Source of the DNA: Notamacropus eugenii
Lineage: Eukaryota > Chordata > Mammalia > Diprotodontia > Macropodidae
Length of the DNA stretch: 64,000 nt
Direction: 5' to 3'
Assembly (NCBI RefSeq): GCF_028372415.1
Contig: NC_092876.1
Span: forward strand, 58,738,385-58,802,384
Part shown: one piece after another, positions 31,491 to 42,895 of the stretch
How the letters are laid out: every line of letters starts with the position of its first letter
Numbering within the stretch: position 1 is the first letter of the stretch
Translations under genes and position numbers: made by a program
Notes under the pieces: model-generated
What the model saw: only the letters and a program-made list of their open reading frames with translations
Told to the model about the DNA's origin: nothing
The model's database searches: none

Positions 31491-32129
31491 CATCTCTGAG
31501 TGATCCACATGGCATCTTGGTGGGAAAGGTGCTGCCTGAGTGTTGGGATCTTTAAGGCAGCAGCAGCTGCCATGGGGGAGGGGGGCACTTGTGCAGGTGG
31601 GTAAAGTAATTTCAAGACAAGGTGAAATGATGATGGTCACCATGAGGAGGAGCAAACACATCCCCCTTCCCCTCATCCCCTTAGAAGAGGTGAAACCACC
31701 TAACCCCCTTCCCAAATGTCATCATTCTTGGGGGCAAAGTCCTAGTAATTTTGCCAGGGAGAAACACGAAGAGGGTTCATATGGTACAAAGATGACCAAC
31801 GATAGCCCAGTACAGTAGAAAGATGCTCAAATTAGGGAAGTAAAAGACTCAAATTCTGACTCAACTGTCTGTGATAGGAGGGCTCCAGTGTCCTTTGAAA
31901 AATGAAGCTGAGCAGTTATGCCAAACTCAGAGAGAAATGGAGACCACTAAGCTGTACATTAGGATCCCTGCAGGTACACAATAACTTAGAAAACCACAAC
32001 TAACATTATCTGTCTTACTGTATTTTTACTTATTTTGTTAAGTATTTCCCAATTAAGTTTAAAATTGTTCTGAAGCATTGTGGATGGTGTTTGACACCTC
32101 TGAAGTAGATGAATTGGAGGATCTGTAGG
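31491..32129. other. No recognised gene or repeat
   Basis: Nothing recognised apart from A/T-rich sequence at 31990-32080. Confidence 0.35.
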
Positions 32130-32315
32130 TCTCTCCCAGTTCTAACATTCCATGTTCTAAGGGCCCTCCCAGCTCTGACATTCCATGTTCTAAGGGCCCT
32201 CCTAGCTCTGACATTCTGTGTTCTAAGATCCCTCCCAGCTCTGACATTCTGTGTTCTAAGGACCCTCCCACCTCTGACAATGTGTTCTAAGATTCTGTGT
32301 TCTAAGAACCTGTCC
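32130..32315 (+). repeat. 33-bp-type minisatellite, array 7
   Basis: About six units, e.g. 'ccctcccagctctgacattcc...', fairly alike. Upstream 'gatgaattggaggatctgtagg' resembles the '...gatgacctctaagg' part of a CR1-type tail. Confidence 0.9.
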
Positions 32316-32689
32316 AGGAAGCAGTGTAGCTAGTTTGGAAGCTTGAGCTGCATGAGTTCCCTCTTCCATAGCATTCTCTGGTCTCTAAGGCTGCTTCTAG
32401 CTCTCAATTCTAGAATATTATGAACCCGGAAAGGGAGGTAATGTGGTCTGTTAATCTGTTAGTCAGTTAATACTGAGCATTCACTGCATGAATGTCACTA
32501 GTTCTCTATAAGTCCTGGGGCAGGGGGAGGCTCCCATGGGGTCACAGGAAGCAGAGTGGTCAGTAGGGCAGCCTTCTCTGAGAAGGTGGGAGGGAGCACG
32601 TGCTGTGTGGAGTTGCGCATCAAGAATTTTCCTGTGAGATACAGAGAAAAGAGAACTCAGGGCAGATGTCCAGGCAGGAGCATCGTAGG

Positions 32690-32805
32690 CCCAGAGGTGG
32701 AGATAGTCTAGTCTGACCTGCTCAAGTTGGAGGCCAGAGGACTGAGATCCAGACACGGGAAATCCCTTGTCCAAGGCCACACAGCTAATAAGTGACAGAA
32801 AGAAA
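32690..32805 (-). repeat. MIR fragment
   Basis: 'gactgagatccagacacgggaaatcccttgtccaaggccacacagctaataagtgacag'. Confidence 0.7.
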
Positions 32806-33059
32806 AATGAATGGAAAGCCAGAGTCTAGTATTCTCTTGAAATACCAAGGGTCATTCCACGCTCCCATTTCTGAAATGCTAAAGGACCCTGACTGGGATT
32901 AAGGACTCCTGGGTTCCCAATTCACCCCTCCCCAGTTGCAACCTCTTGCAAAACTGTTCCATTCCAGAAAACTCTCCCTGGAGGTGCTCAGGACTGGACC
33001 TAGCATCCCTCTGAGGAGCTGTGAGTGGGTCCCCTCTCACTCACAAAGAGTTCACAGAT

Positions 33060-33230
33060 GGGCAAAGAAAGATCTTGCCCACTTTTCATAGCAGCAAAGA
33101 ACTTGAGATAAAACAGATGTCCATGATGAGGGAAGAGCTAACCAAGTTTTAGTTCATAAATGAATGGGATAGTATTTCACCTTCAGAAACAATGGATATG
33201 AAGAAGTCAGAGGAGCGTGGGTCACACACA
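33060..33230 (+). repeat. L1-type 3' region fragment
   Basis: 'catagcagcaaagaacttgagataaaacagatgtccatgatg...gaatgggatagtatttc...atggatatgaagaagtcagagg' matches an L1 segment common in marsupials. Confidence 0.65.
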
Positions 33231-33234
33231 GGTC

Positions 33235-33405
33235 TACAGGATGAGCCATCAAGTTCAATGCTTTCATTTCTACAAATGAGGAAACCAAGGCACAGAGTGG
33301 TTACAGTGACTTTCCACACACCCATTAAGTGTCTGAGGTGGGATTTGAACACAGGTTTTCCTAGCTGCAGCTCTAGTACTCTGTCCTCTCTACCCTCCTG
33401 TCTCT
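33235..33405 (-). repeat. MIR SINE
   Basis: 'tttctacaaatgaggaaaccaaggcacagag', 'gtgtctgaggtgggatttgaacacaggttttcctagc'. Confidence 0.75.
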
Positions 33406-33727
33406 CATGGGAAGATGCAGGAGAATCAGGATAATAATCTATACCCAGTGACTACCATGAAATAAATAGAAAAAGTAACAACAACAAATCAATCAAAATG
33501 GAAACAAAATTAGCATGACCAAGTCTGGCCCCAGAGAAGAGACAGATAGAAAAAGACATTTTCCTCCACCCCTGGTTCTTAGAAGAGGTGGGAGACTATG
33601 GGTGTGGAACAGGGCATGTCAGAGCAGATTTTTTTTCCCATGTATTTGCTTAGTTTTGCTAAACAGCAAACTCTTTTTGTGTTTCATTGTAGGGAATGGC
33701 TCTCTGGAAGGGGACTGGGAAATAAGT

Positions 33728-33975
33728 GTTGTTGTTCAGTCATTTTTAAGTTGTGTCTGACTCTTAGTGACCCCATTTGGGGTTTTTTTGGCAAAGATAT
33801 AGGAGCAGTTTGCCATTTCCTTCTCCAGTTCATTTTACAGATGAGGAAACTGAGGCAAAGAGGGTTAAGTGACTTGACCAGGGTCACACAGGTAGGAAGT
33901 GTCTGAGGCTGGATTTAATGGCAGGCCTTCCTAACTCCTGGTCTGGTGTGCTATCTACTGCACCACCCAGTTGAA
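33728..33975 (-). mobile_element. Mar1-type CORE-SINE
   Basis: 'gttgttgttcagtcatttttaagttgtgtctgactc' (RTE-like tail), '...gtttgccatttccttctccag', 'tgaggaaactgaggcaaagagggttaag' and 'tgctatctactgcaccaccc'. Full length. Confidence 0.9.
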
Positions 33976-34099
33976 GGTGATGTAAAAACAAAGTGTATCA
34001 ATTAAATCAATCAGATGAAAATAATATTTGTAACTCACTTAGTACAGTGCCTGCCACACAGGAAGAACCATGGAGATGTTAGCCATTAACTATGGTTGT

Positions 34100-34560
34100 T
34101 TTAGAAAGATCCTACCTTGGCCACCAGGACAATCAGTAGCCGCAGCCCATGTAAGCTATTGTAACATTAGTCAAAATGTTAGAACACATGAAGGGTTCTG
34201 GGGGAAATAATCACAATGGAACCTAAGCAGAAGGGAGGGCTGCCAGGCTGCTGTGGGCAGGGAGGTGGGCGTGCCTCCCTTGGCTTTCTGCCTTTCTCCT
34301 TCCACTTTCTCCTCCTCCATTATTACAGGGTGCCAGGCTTAGTCAGTCAGGGGGAGTCTTTCATGGCGAGGCTCATTACTGAGGGTGACAAGCCGAACAA
34401 GCAGAAAGATGCTCAAAGTCTGATGAGTCGTTCATTAAGCTTATTGTAATCTCCTTGAGGGAGATCTAAACTTGGTGATCTACACCCAGGAGGGACCTAA
34501 CTCATCTCTGTTGTCTCATCTAATTGCAAGAACTCCCACTTATATCAGTAAGACTGGGTA
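34100..34560. other. Non-repetitive block
   Basis: No repeat family recognised. 34330-34470 ('taagtcagtcag'-like start at 'gcttagtcagtcaggggg') looks unique. No coding evidence. Confidence 0.3.
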
Positions 34561-34569
34561 TTTAACAAA

Positions 34570-35050
34570 AGTAAGTAGTATGAGTAAATTACACCCATTT
34601 TGCAGATGCAGAAGCTAAGTCTCAGAGAAGGACTCCTCTCACACAGTCACAGAGTGGCCTGGCTCTCTAGATCAGGATTCTAGTGCGCTTTTCACTTCTG
34701 GCTCCTTCCCTCTTACTTGTGTAGTCATTCAAGTTTCACAAAGTTTTACTTGGAGGTGTGAGTAACATCAGAGGATGCTGTTGAGTCCAACAGATGGAGA
34801 AGGGTTCTCGAGTTCAGAGGGGTGGAGGGACTTGTTCAAAGTTCCTTAGGTGGCAGGTGACAGCAGTGGAATTTGAACCCAGGTCCTCTGACTTGGAATC
34901 CAGTGTTCTTTCCACTGCACTGGGAAACTGAGACAAAAAGACATGAAGCACTTTTCCCAAGGTCACATGGATAGTGTTGGGGACAGGACTTTTTCTGACT
35001 CGAAAGTCAGTGTTCTCTCCATTATCTGAGGCTGACTTGTCAGGAAATAG
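34570..35050 (-). repeat. Three consecutive MIR fragments
   Basis: Cores at 34595-34690 ('attttgcagatgcagaagctaag'), 34800-34925 ('gcaggtgacagcagtggaatttgaacccagg') and 34920-35030 ('actgggaaactgagac...ggtcacatggatag'). Confidence 0.7.
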
Positions 35051-35216
35051 CACAGAAAAAAGCCTGGGCTGGACCAGAGAGCCCTGTGCTGGAAGTTGGG
35101 TGGCCTGGCTTTAAGTCATTGACAAAGAGTGTCCCTGGCACTTTTTAAAGAAAGAGGAGATTAGAGGAAATGACTGAAGTGGGGAGGAGAGGGGAAATGT
35201 AGCAAATCACATGACC

Positions 35217-35928
<712 letters not shown>

Positions 35929-35929
35929 A

Positions 35930-36110
35930 CAGAATAAATGAATGAATGAATGAATGAATGAATGAATGAATGACAAAGCATTTATTTAGTGCTTGCTGTA
36001 GTATGCCAGGCGCTGTACTAAATGCTGGGAATACAAAACCAGAGATAATTCCTGACCTCAAGGAACTTACATGCTAATGGGAAGACTACACACAAAAGGG
36101 AATGTTGGCC
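35930..36110 (-). repeat. L2 3' end with (AATG)n terminus
   Basis: (aatg)n at about 35933-35972, then 'acaaagcatttatttagtgcttgctgtag', 'aatgctgggaatacaaaacc', 'gacctcaaggaacttacatgctaatgggaag'. The tetramer is an expansion of the L2 3' tail. It adjoins the RPL9 retrocopy. Confidence 0.8.
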
Positions 36111-36459
36111 TGGGAAGGGCATTTCTAGGTATGGTGATGGGAACCATCAGCCTTTTCCAGTCCGCACGACAATATTATTTGGATTCTACTTCCCAAGCTT
36201 GGAAGGGATGGTGGGAGAGGGGAGGGGGCATAAGAGAGAATGTGATAGAACAGCAGAGTAACTTGGAGCCCCAAGGGAGCCAGCAGAACTGATATCATGG
36301 ACCATTCCCCAGTGGGGACTTTAGAACCATTGTAAGAAAGCAGTGATTCTTTTTCTACCCCAAGGCTCCTCTTTGTGACTGTGTGAGTGGGAAGTAGCAA
36401 CTCTGGGCCTTGACTTACCCAGAAATAATAATAGGTCTCCTTCCATCTAGCCTTCCAGG
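36111..36459. other. No gene seen; diverged L2 continuation
   Basis: Probably decayed L2 for the first 100 bp. The rest is unrecognised. Confidence 0.35.
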
Positions 36460-36640
36460 GGAGCAGAGTGGAAAGAGCATTTAACCTGGAAGCCAGAAGA
36501 TGTGGGTTCAGATTTCAGCCCCACAACTTATAGTATGATAGAGGCAAGTCATTTCCCCTCTCTAGGTCTCAGTTTCCCCATATGAAAAATGAGAGGGTTG
36601 GATCCCATGGTTTAGCTGTAGATTCTATGACATTTCCAAC
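36460..36640 (+). repeat. MIR SINE
   Basis: 'gtggaaagagcatttaacctggaagccagaagatgtgggttcag...ctcagtttccccatatg...tggatcccatgg'. Confidence 0.8.
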
Positions 36641-37160
36641 TGAACTATTTGGAGAGGCCTCTCATATTAGCTGGCGACAAAAGGAAGAAGACAGATATGT
36701 CTCACAGGGAGCGCATCTTCACCTGCAACCTTAGCCCAGGGACTAAGCTAAGAGTGAGTCTGGACTCTATGCCTAATCTAGGTGGGACCCACCGCAATGG
36801 CTCCCCCTGAACTAGGCCTCCCTAAACACAGCCTCTCCGGGGCCCCGCCTCCATTGGTTCTCACTGCCCTGCCCTCCTGACCAGGATCACATCCCTCTTT
36901 GTCTCTCTTGGGCCCTTCCAGGCATTTCTTAGCCTCTTTGCTGTGGTTTGAAGGAATGTCTTCCTTCTCACCATCCCAGACTGGTGATGCTCTCCCAGCA
37001 GCCCTCCCATAGGATCTGCCTCTCCTGTTTTTTCCAAAATGCTTGTATTACCCATTGTTTCAGGACTGTTTTATTGTGCTTCGCAGTCTGTTTTGTTTCA
37101 TCTTCCTTGTAGTATTTCTGACAAATCTGCTTTGAGGGTGGGGAGTGCTGGGAAACTGGA
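36641..37160. other. No recognised gene or repeat
   Basis: Unrecognised. Confidence 0.35.
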
Positions 37161-37164
37161 GAGC

Positions 37165-37298
37165 AGTGTGAGAAAAGCCCTGGATTTGGAGTCAGAGGAG
37201 AAGAATTGAATTCCAACCCTGATGATAAACTACATGTGTGGCCTTGGGTAGACCCCTTTCCATCTCTGGGACTCGGCTTTTTCTTTTCTAAAACAATC
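37165..37298 (+). repeat. MIR-type SINE leading into array 8
   Basis: 'gtgagaaaagccctggatttggagtcagagg', '...gtgtggccttgggtagacccc', '...aaacaatcaccttgaaggtc'. Confidence 0.75.
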
Positions 37299-37640
37299 AC
37301 CTTGAAGGTCTCTCCCAGCTTTGACATCCTATGTACCAAGGGCCCTCTCAGCTCTGACATCCCGTGTTCTAAGGGTCCTCCCAGCTCTGACACTCTAGGT
37401 TCTCAGGGCCCTCCCAGCACTGACATCCTGTGTTCTAAGGGCCCTCCCAGAGATGACATCTTGTGTTCTAAGGCCCTCCCAGAGCTGACATCCTGTGTTC
37501 TAAGGGCCCTCCCAGAGCTGACATCTTGTGTTCTAAGGCCCTCCCAGAGTTGACATCCTGGATTCTTAGGGCCCTCCCTCCCAGCTTGAACATTCCATGC
37601 TTATGATTCCTTCTGATTTTGACATCCTGTGATTCTATGA
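37299..37640 (+). repeat. 33-bp-type minisatellite, array 8
   Basis: About ten units following the SINE directly. At 37440-37570 a two-unit pattern alternates ('...gacatcttgtgttctaag' / '...gacatcctgtgttctaagg', both preceded by 'gccctcccagag'). Confidence 0.92.
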
Positions 37641-37802
37641 TCCTAGATAGGATCCTTTGTGAACTCCCACTCTAATCTCTTCTCCAAAGTTCCTTGCGTG
37701 TATCTTCTCTCAGCTTATTATTTTTAACCATATCTTGTCTCCCCACTAGACTACATGCTTCCAAATTGCAGGCACTATGTGTTAGCCATCTGTCTTCTCT
37801 GT

Positions 37803-37913
37803 AGTAGAGAGAGACAGAGAGAAGAGGGAGAAAGAGAGAGGGGGAGACAGGAATAAAAATTGAAGAAGAAACAGAGACATAGAGGAAAGAGGAAAGGGAG
37901 TAAGAGAGAAGGA

Positions 37914-37946
<33 letters not shown>

Positions 37947-38045
37947 GGTGAGAGACAGAGAGAAAGAAGAATGAGAAACAGAAGACAGCAACAGAGAGAA
38001 AAAAGAGGGAGAGAAAGGGAGAGAGGGAGAAAGAGCAAAAAGGAA
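37803..38045. repeat. Polypurine (GAGA/GAAA) tract
   Basis: Nearly 240 bp of A/G with rare C or T. Adjacent to an L2 3' piece at 38048. Confidence 0.95.
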
Positions 38046-38175
38046 GACTTCTCTGTCTCAAGGAGCTTACATTCTAGTGGGGGGAGACCACACATAAAAG
38101 GATGCTAAAGGCAGGGGGCGCCGGCGGAGAACCTGGGAAGGCACCTGCTGGGGACAGATGGAAAAGGTCTGGGGA
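38046..38175 (-). repeat. L2 3'-end fragment
   Basis: 'ctgtctcaaggagcttacattctagtggggggagaccacacataaaagg'. Confidence 0.75.
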
Positions 38176-38650
38176 GCCCTGGCTGCTCTGGATTTGCAGA
38201 GAGCACGGACCAGCCACCAGCCTTCCGTGAGGGTTGAGGGCACATAGCTGGCCCCAGTCCTCAGGTTCCTATGGCTCTCATCTGAAACACCTTCTGCTTT
38301 TCGCCCTGGACTGATTTCTCATGATTTCACTTTCCAGATGCCAGCATTCAGGTTTAAGGGTTACAAAAGACCATTGGCTCAGCACTGATTTGGAAATGCC
38401 TAAGTGGCCCATGGCCTTTGGCCAAGACCACAGCTTGGGGTCATTTTCCTACAGGGTGGAGTCCCAGCCTCTGTCAGGGTTCCAGGCTTCTATTCTCAGC
38501 TCTGGAGTCAACAATTTCAGGTTAAGCAGTTTTAATTAATCTCCTCTCCGTCAGAATAGTTGGGAGACTGCTCTTCAGGGTCAGACGTCCACAAAGTTTT
38601 GTGTTAGTCGTGTCTGTTGGTCCCACCTGGACTAGGAATATGGTCACCAG
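38176..38650. other. Non-repetitive block
   Basis: No family recognised. 38320-38570 ('ttggccaagaccacagcttgggg', '...ttaagcagttttaattaatctcc') looks unique. Confidence 0.3.
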
Positions 38651-39190
38651 TCCCATTCTTTGCCTCGTCCCAGGGTTCAGTCTCTGCCCAGCCTTCCTCA
38701 TTTCCCTAGCCTCCCACTCCTGGCTCCTCCACCCTTCCTAAGTTGCCTTTCTCTCCAGGTCCCTATGGCCTCCACCTGTCTCAGAATGTTCTCCCATACC
38801 GCACCCTGTGGTTGCATTGTTAGATCCTCCCTGCCTTCACTGAATGACCTCTCATTCACCAACCCTGCCCAAGCCCTCCCAAAGGAATTGGAAGCCGGCT
38901 GGCAGGAAGTTTTTTTCCTGGCCACTCCAACCTGCACCCCACACTCTGGTTTCTCACCCAGGCAATTCATTTTCCATTCTTCCTTTTCTATCTACAAGAA
39001 ATATCCACATCTAGAGCTTGCCTTTCCTTTGGAGGTTATGGAGGGTTGGGGTGCTGGGGCTCTCTTCTGGGAGGATAGGAAGCAAGAAGGACCTAAGCCC
39101 CTAAGCCCCTAAGCCCCTGCAGCTATATAAACTCAGCTGGTTGAAAGCACTCACTAGTCTTTGTTTTGTGTCATGAAATTTTGGCCATTC
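38651..39190. other. No gene supported; short (CCTAAGCC)3 repeat
   Basis: A 150-codon ORF at 38660-39112 has no domain and sits in C/T-rich sequence that may be old L2. Three copies of cctaagcc lie in a row at about 39091-39116. Confidence 0.4.
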
Positions 39191-39204
39191 ACAGAGTCAC
39201 AGGA

Positions 39205-39550
39205 TTATATATTGTCAGAGTTGGAAGGAACCTTAGAAGAGAAAATGTCAGAGCTGGAAGGAAACATTAGAATACATAATGTCAGAACTAGGAAGAATCT
39301 TAGAATGTAGAATGTCAGAAATTGAAAAGAACAGGGAATGTCAGAGCTGAAAGAGCCTTTAGAATGTCAGAACTGGAGCAGATCTTAGAACAAAGGACAT
39401 CACAGGCAGGAGGGACCTTAGAACACTGAATGTCAGAATTAAGAGGGACCTAAGAATACAGAACAGAGAATGGCTAGATCTAGAAAGTAAACTAGAACAT
39501 AAAACATCAGAGGAAAGGGGACCTTAGAACAAAGAATGTTAGAGCTTGAC
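39205..39550 (-). repeat. 33-bp-type minisatellite, array 9
   Basis: About 11 diverged units, e.g. 'agagctggaaggaaacattagaatacataatgtc'. Some units are shortened. Confidence 0.88.
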
Positions 39551-39564
39551 AGATCAATAGTAAG

Positions 39565-39720
39565 AATGCTGGATTTTGAGGCAGAAGATCTGGGCTGCCC
39601 AACTCTGTTATTTACTGTGTTTGTGACTTAGGGCAGATTCCTTCACCTGTTTGAACCTTGCCTGTAAAATCTGAAGGTTGGACCAGAGGTCCTGACCTCC
39701 CCTTGCTCTCCCAACTCTTC
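39565..39720 (+). repeat. MIR SINE
   Basis: 'aatgctggattttgaggcagaagatctggg...gtttgtgacttagggcagattcc...gttggaccagaggtcctgacctcc'. Confidence 0.7.
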
Positions 39721-39739
39721 ATTTTACAGGTGAAGAACA

Positions 39740-40030
39740 TTGTTGTTGTGTTTGTCCTTCATTTTCGAAGAGGACCATGACATGAAGGAGATGATGACAC
39801 GATTTACACTTGACTTTGTTTTGAGTAAGGGAAGGCTGTGCAAGGTCACCAGCTTCACTTTCTCCTCCTGAACCCTCTGGGTCCAGTGACCAGATATTCA
39901 TCAGGATGACTGGAGGCAGCCCAGGATGTAATGGGAGACCTTGGCCTTTTAGGCTAAGGACTTTTCAGGTACTCACTTAAAGGGGGTCAATGCCCATTCA
40001 GTGAATAGGCCTCTATAAAGTAGTCTGGGG
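39740..40030 (-). mobile_element. WSINE/MAR4-like SINE
   Basis: 'ttgtccttcattttcgaagaggaccatgacatg', '...ctgtgcaaggtcaccagcttcactttctcctcc', '...gtccagtgaccagatattcatcaggatgactgg', then 'gtaatgggagaccttggccttttaggctaagg...ctcacttaaag'. Antisense to 48335-48655 for its first half. Confidence 0.8.
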
Positions 40031-40726
40031 GTGGCCCCTTTGAAAATCAGCTTCTAATACTAGATTCATCCCGTGGTCCCAGCCACTCCTTCTTGTCCAT
40101 TGAGGCACCCCAGTGCTTTCTGTGTTATCCTGGAGGCTTCCAGAGGTTGAGGCTCAGACCTGTTTAGCCTCTTTGCCCAGGGCAGGCCAGGGAAACTGCT
40201 GAGTACAACCTGGGTAGGGGATTTACCAGTGTCTAGCCACACACCTACCAGATTACCTCACCTTTCCCATAAGAGAGGCTGGAAGTGATGGCTCTAAGTT
40301 CAGACAGTAGACCTTCTGTGCAATCCAGGGTCTCTGGTTCCACAGATCTAATCCACCTATCCTTTGTTTTTGGTTGTTCTTGTACCACAACCTCTCAGGA
40401 CAAGTGAAGGCATATGGCCAGTGTGGGAGATGAGGGCCACTCTCCCCAGATTTCCTGCCTGCTGGAGAGAAAGAGCAGAGCCTATGTTGTGTCCTAGGGG
40501 AATCTGACCTGGCTTTCCTAACGGTGAGACTCACCTAACTTGTTTGCAAAAACTACTCTAATTGGGGAGAGGAGCAGCATGATTTGGAGATAGGCTGCCC
40601 CAGATACCTCTTGAAACACCAGGGAAAATTCACGCACTGAGGCCTACACACTGAGTTGCCTACACACTGAGGACCCTGCCTGCAGCCACTTGTGTGCTCC
40701 TCCTGGTGCTCTACTCCTAGGAAACT
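40031..40726. other. No recognised gene or repeat
   Basis: Unrecognised. 'cctacacactgag' is duplicated at about 40642-40670. Confidence 0.35.
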
Positions 40727-40757
40727 TTTAGTTGGTCACTCAACAAGCATTTATTAG
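40727..40757 (-). repeat. L2 3' terminus, left part
   Basis: 'gttggtcactcaacaagcatttattagc' is the L2 end. It is continuous with 41045 onward once the intervening L1-type piece is taken out. Confidence 0.7.
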
Positions 40758-41044
40758 CTTTGAAAGACTTAAGAACTTCGATGAATGTAATGACCAGCTC
40801 CAGCTCCAGAGGATCTCTAATGAAGCCTGTTCCCTGCCTCCTGACAGAGAGATGATGGATTCAAAGTGCAAAATGAGGCATTCATTTTTGGACATGGTCT
40901 ATCCAGGAATGTGTTTGGATTGATTGTGCATAATTGGTACAAGGGCTTTCGGTTCTCTTTTTTAATGGGGTGGGGAGAGTTGGGAGGAAGAGAAAATAGA
41001 TTTTGTTATTTGAAGAAAATTATATTTAAAAAACCCAGTATGAT
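40758..41044 (+). mobile_element. L1-type 3' end nested in L2
   Basis: 'gaagcctgttccctgcctcctgacagagagatgatgg', '...cattcatttttggacatggtctatccaggaatgtg' and the A-rich end 'gaaaattatatttaaaaaaccc' match a common marsupial L1-type 3' end. 'attagctttga' (40753) and 'attaggtttatga' (41045) look like a decayed TSD. Confidence 0.7.
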
Positions 41045-42650
41045 TAGGTTTATGAATTACTCTGCATCAGGCACTAGGGAATCCAAAGAAAGACAAAAAC
41101 CCATCTCTATCCTTAAGGAAGAATCATTCTAACGGGAGAGACAAATGTGAAATAACTGGGTGCAGAAAAGATAAATATAGAGTAGAAGGAAGGGAAAAGG
41201 AAAAATGGAAAAGACCTCCTGCAGAAGATGGGATTGAGTTAAGTCTTGGAGGAAGCCAGTGAAATTAAGAGGCAGAGATGAAGAAAGCATTGCGGGCTGG
41301 GAGGCAGATGCTAAAAAAGCAGAGATTCAAGAGATAGAGTGTCGTGTGTAAGGAATCGCAAGTAGGGCCATGAGACTGGTTCATAGATTGTATAAGAAGG
41401 CCAGCAAGGCAGAAAGAGGCCAGGTTTTGGAGAAGAGCTTTAAAAGTCAAAGGACTTTATATTTGATCAGGAGGTGAGAGACACCCATTGGAGTTCATTG
41501 AATGGGATGCAGAGTGGGGAGGGTATAGTCAGACTTAAGGGAAAAATCTTTGGCAACTTCATGGAGAATGGATTTGAGTGGAAGAGACTTGAGGTAGGGA
41601 GGCCAGTCAGAAGGCTATTGTGATAATCACAGTAAAGGGTGATAAGAACCTGAATTAAGGTGGCAGCTGTGTGTGAATGGAAAGAATCAGGTGCAGACAC
41701 AAAATGTTAAGTAGATACAAATGATGGAATTTGGCCACAAATAAGACATGTAGGGTAAGTAAGAATGAAGAATCAAGGATGACACCAAGATGGTGAGACC
41801 AGGTGTCTAGGACAATGGTGATGCCCTCAGTAGCAATAAAGGAGCTTAGAAGAAGAGGATATTTAGAGAGAAAGAGAATGAGTTCTGATTTAGATATGAC
41901 AAGTTTGCAATGTCTGCAGAACATCTGGTTGGAGATTTTTAAATGGCAGGTGGTGATACAGGACTATAGGAGGGAGATTAGGGTTAGTTATTCAGAACTG
42001 AGGAGCATCTGCCTAGAGATGAGTTGATTGAATTCATGGGAGCTCATGAGATTTCCAAGTATGAGAGTATAGACAGAAAAGAGAAGGGGGCCCAGAACAT
42101 CCTTGGGGGACATCCATTGGTAGTGGGCATGACGTAGAAGACTCAGCAAAGAATTCTAACAAGCAGTGGGACCAAGAAAGAGCAAAGTCATGAAAACTTA
42201 GAGAAACGGTGCTCAGGAGAGTTAAGGACTGCAGAGAGGTGGGGAAGGATGAGGACTGCAAAAAGGCTGTTCCATTAAAAGATCTTTGGTGACCTTGGGG
42301 AAAGTGGTTCCCATTGAAGGATGACAGGTTGTTATTAGGTTTAGAAGTGACTGGGAGGAAAGGAGGGAGAGGCATCTAGTGTAGACAGCTTCCTCAAGAA
42401 GAGGAGAATTATCAGACAATACCTAGTAGGGTTGGTAGAAATCAAGCCAGGTTTTTTTTTTGTTCTGTTTTGTTATAAGCATGGAGGAGAGATGGTCTTG
42501 TTTGTAGGCAGTATGGGAAAAGCCAATAGATGGAGAGATTAAAGATTGGAAAAAGAGTGGAAATGATAATGGGAGTAATCCACTGGTGATATCATGAGGG
42601 AATTGTACCAAGGGTATGTATAGAGACAAAGGAGAACCATTGATGCTGAT
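41045..42650 (-). mobile_element. L2 LINE with reverse-transcriptase remnants
   Basis: Minus-strand translation shows 'DVPQGCSGPPSLFCLY' (the VPQG...GPLLF block of the L2 RT, about 42135-42090), 'KSELILF' and 'TWSHHLGVILDSSF' (about 41890-41760), in the right order but in different frames. The top strand also reads 'ggctattgtgataatcacag', 'gaatcaaggatgacaccaagatgg', 'gggggcccagaacatccttgggggacatcc', all antisense L2. The 5' part is missing. Confidence 0.85.
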
Positions 42651-42714
42651 GCCTTCAGCATGCTGAGACCGTCATAACCAATCAGTGAAGAAGACACTAT
42701 GAATAAATACTAAG

Positions 42715-42895
42715 GCATTATGGGGCAGGAGGAGATGCTCTGGACTTGGAGTCAGTAGAACTAGGTTCAAATCTTGGCTTGAATACTTAACTATCTATGA
42801 ACAATTCACTTCTGCTTGGTGAGCCTTGGCAGAATTTGAGCCCAGGTCCTCTGACTCTAGATCCATCTTCTCTCCACTGCCCCAAGATACCTCAC
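42715..42895. repeat. Two MIR fragments
   Basis: 'ctctggacttggagtcagtagaactaggttcaaatc' (sense), then 'agaatttgagcccaggtcctctgactctagatcc' (antisense). Confidence 0.65.

Noticed and set aside
31167-31715. 182-codon minus-strand ORF and overlapping Arg/Glu-rich plus-strand ORFs
   Set aside because: Artefacts of the purine tract at 31275-31490.
37672-38108. Ser/Leu-rich and Arg/Glu-rich ORFs on both strands
   Set aside because: Artefacts of the GA tract at 37803-38045.
39091-39116. (CCTAAGCC)3 as a telomere-like repeat
   Set aside because: Only three copies, and the 8-bp unit differs from the vertebrate TTAGGG/CCCTAA hexamer.
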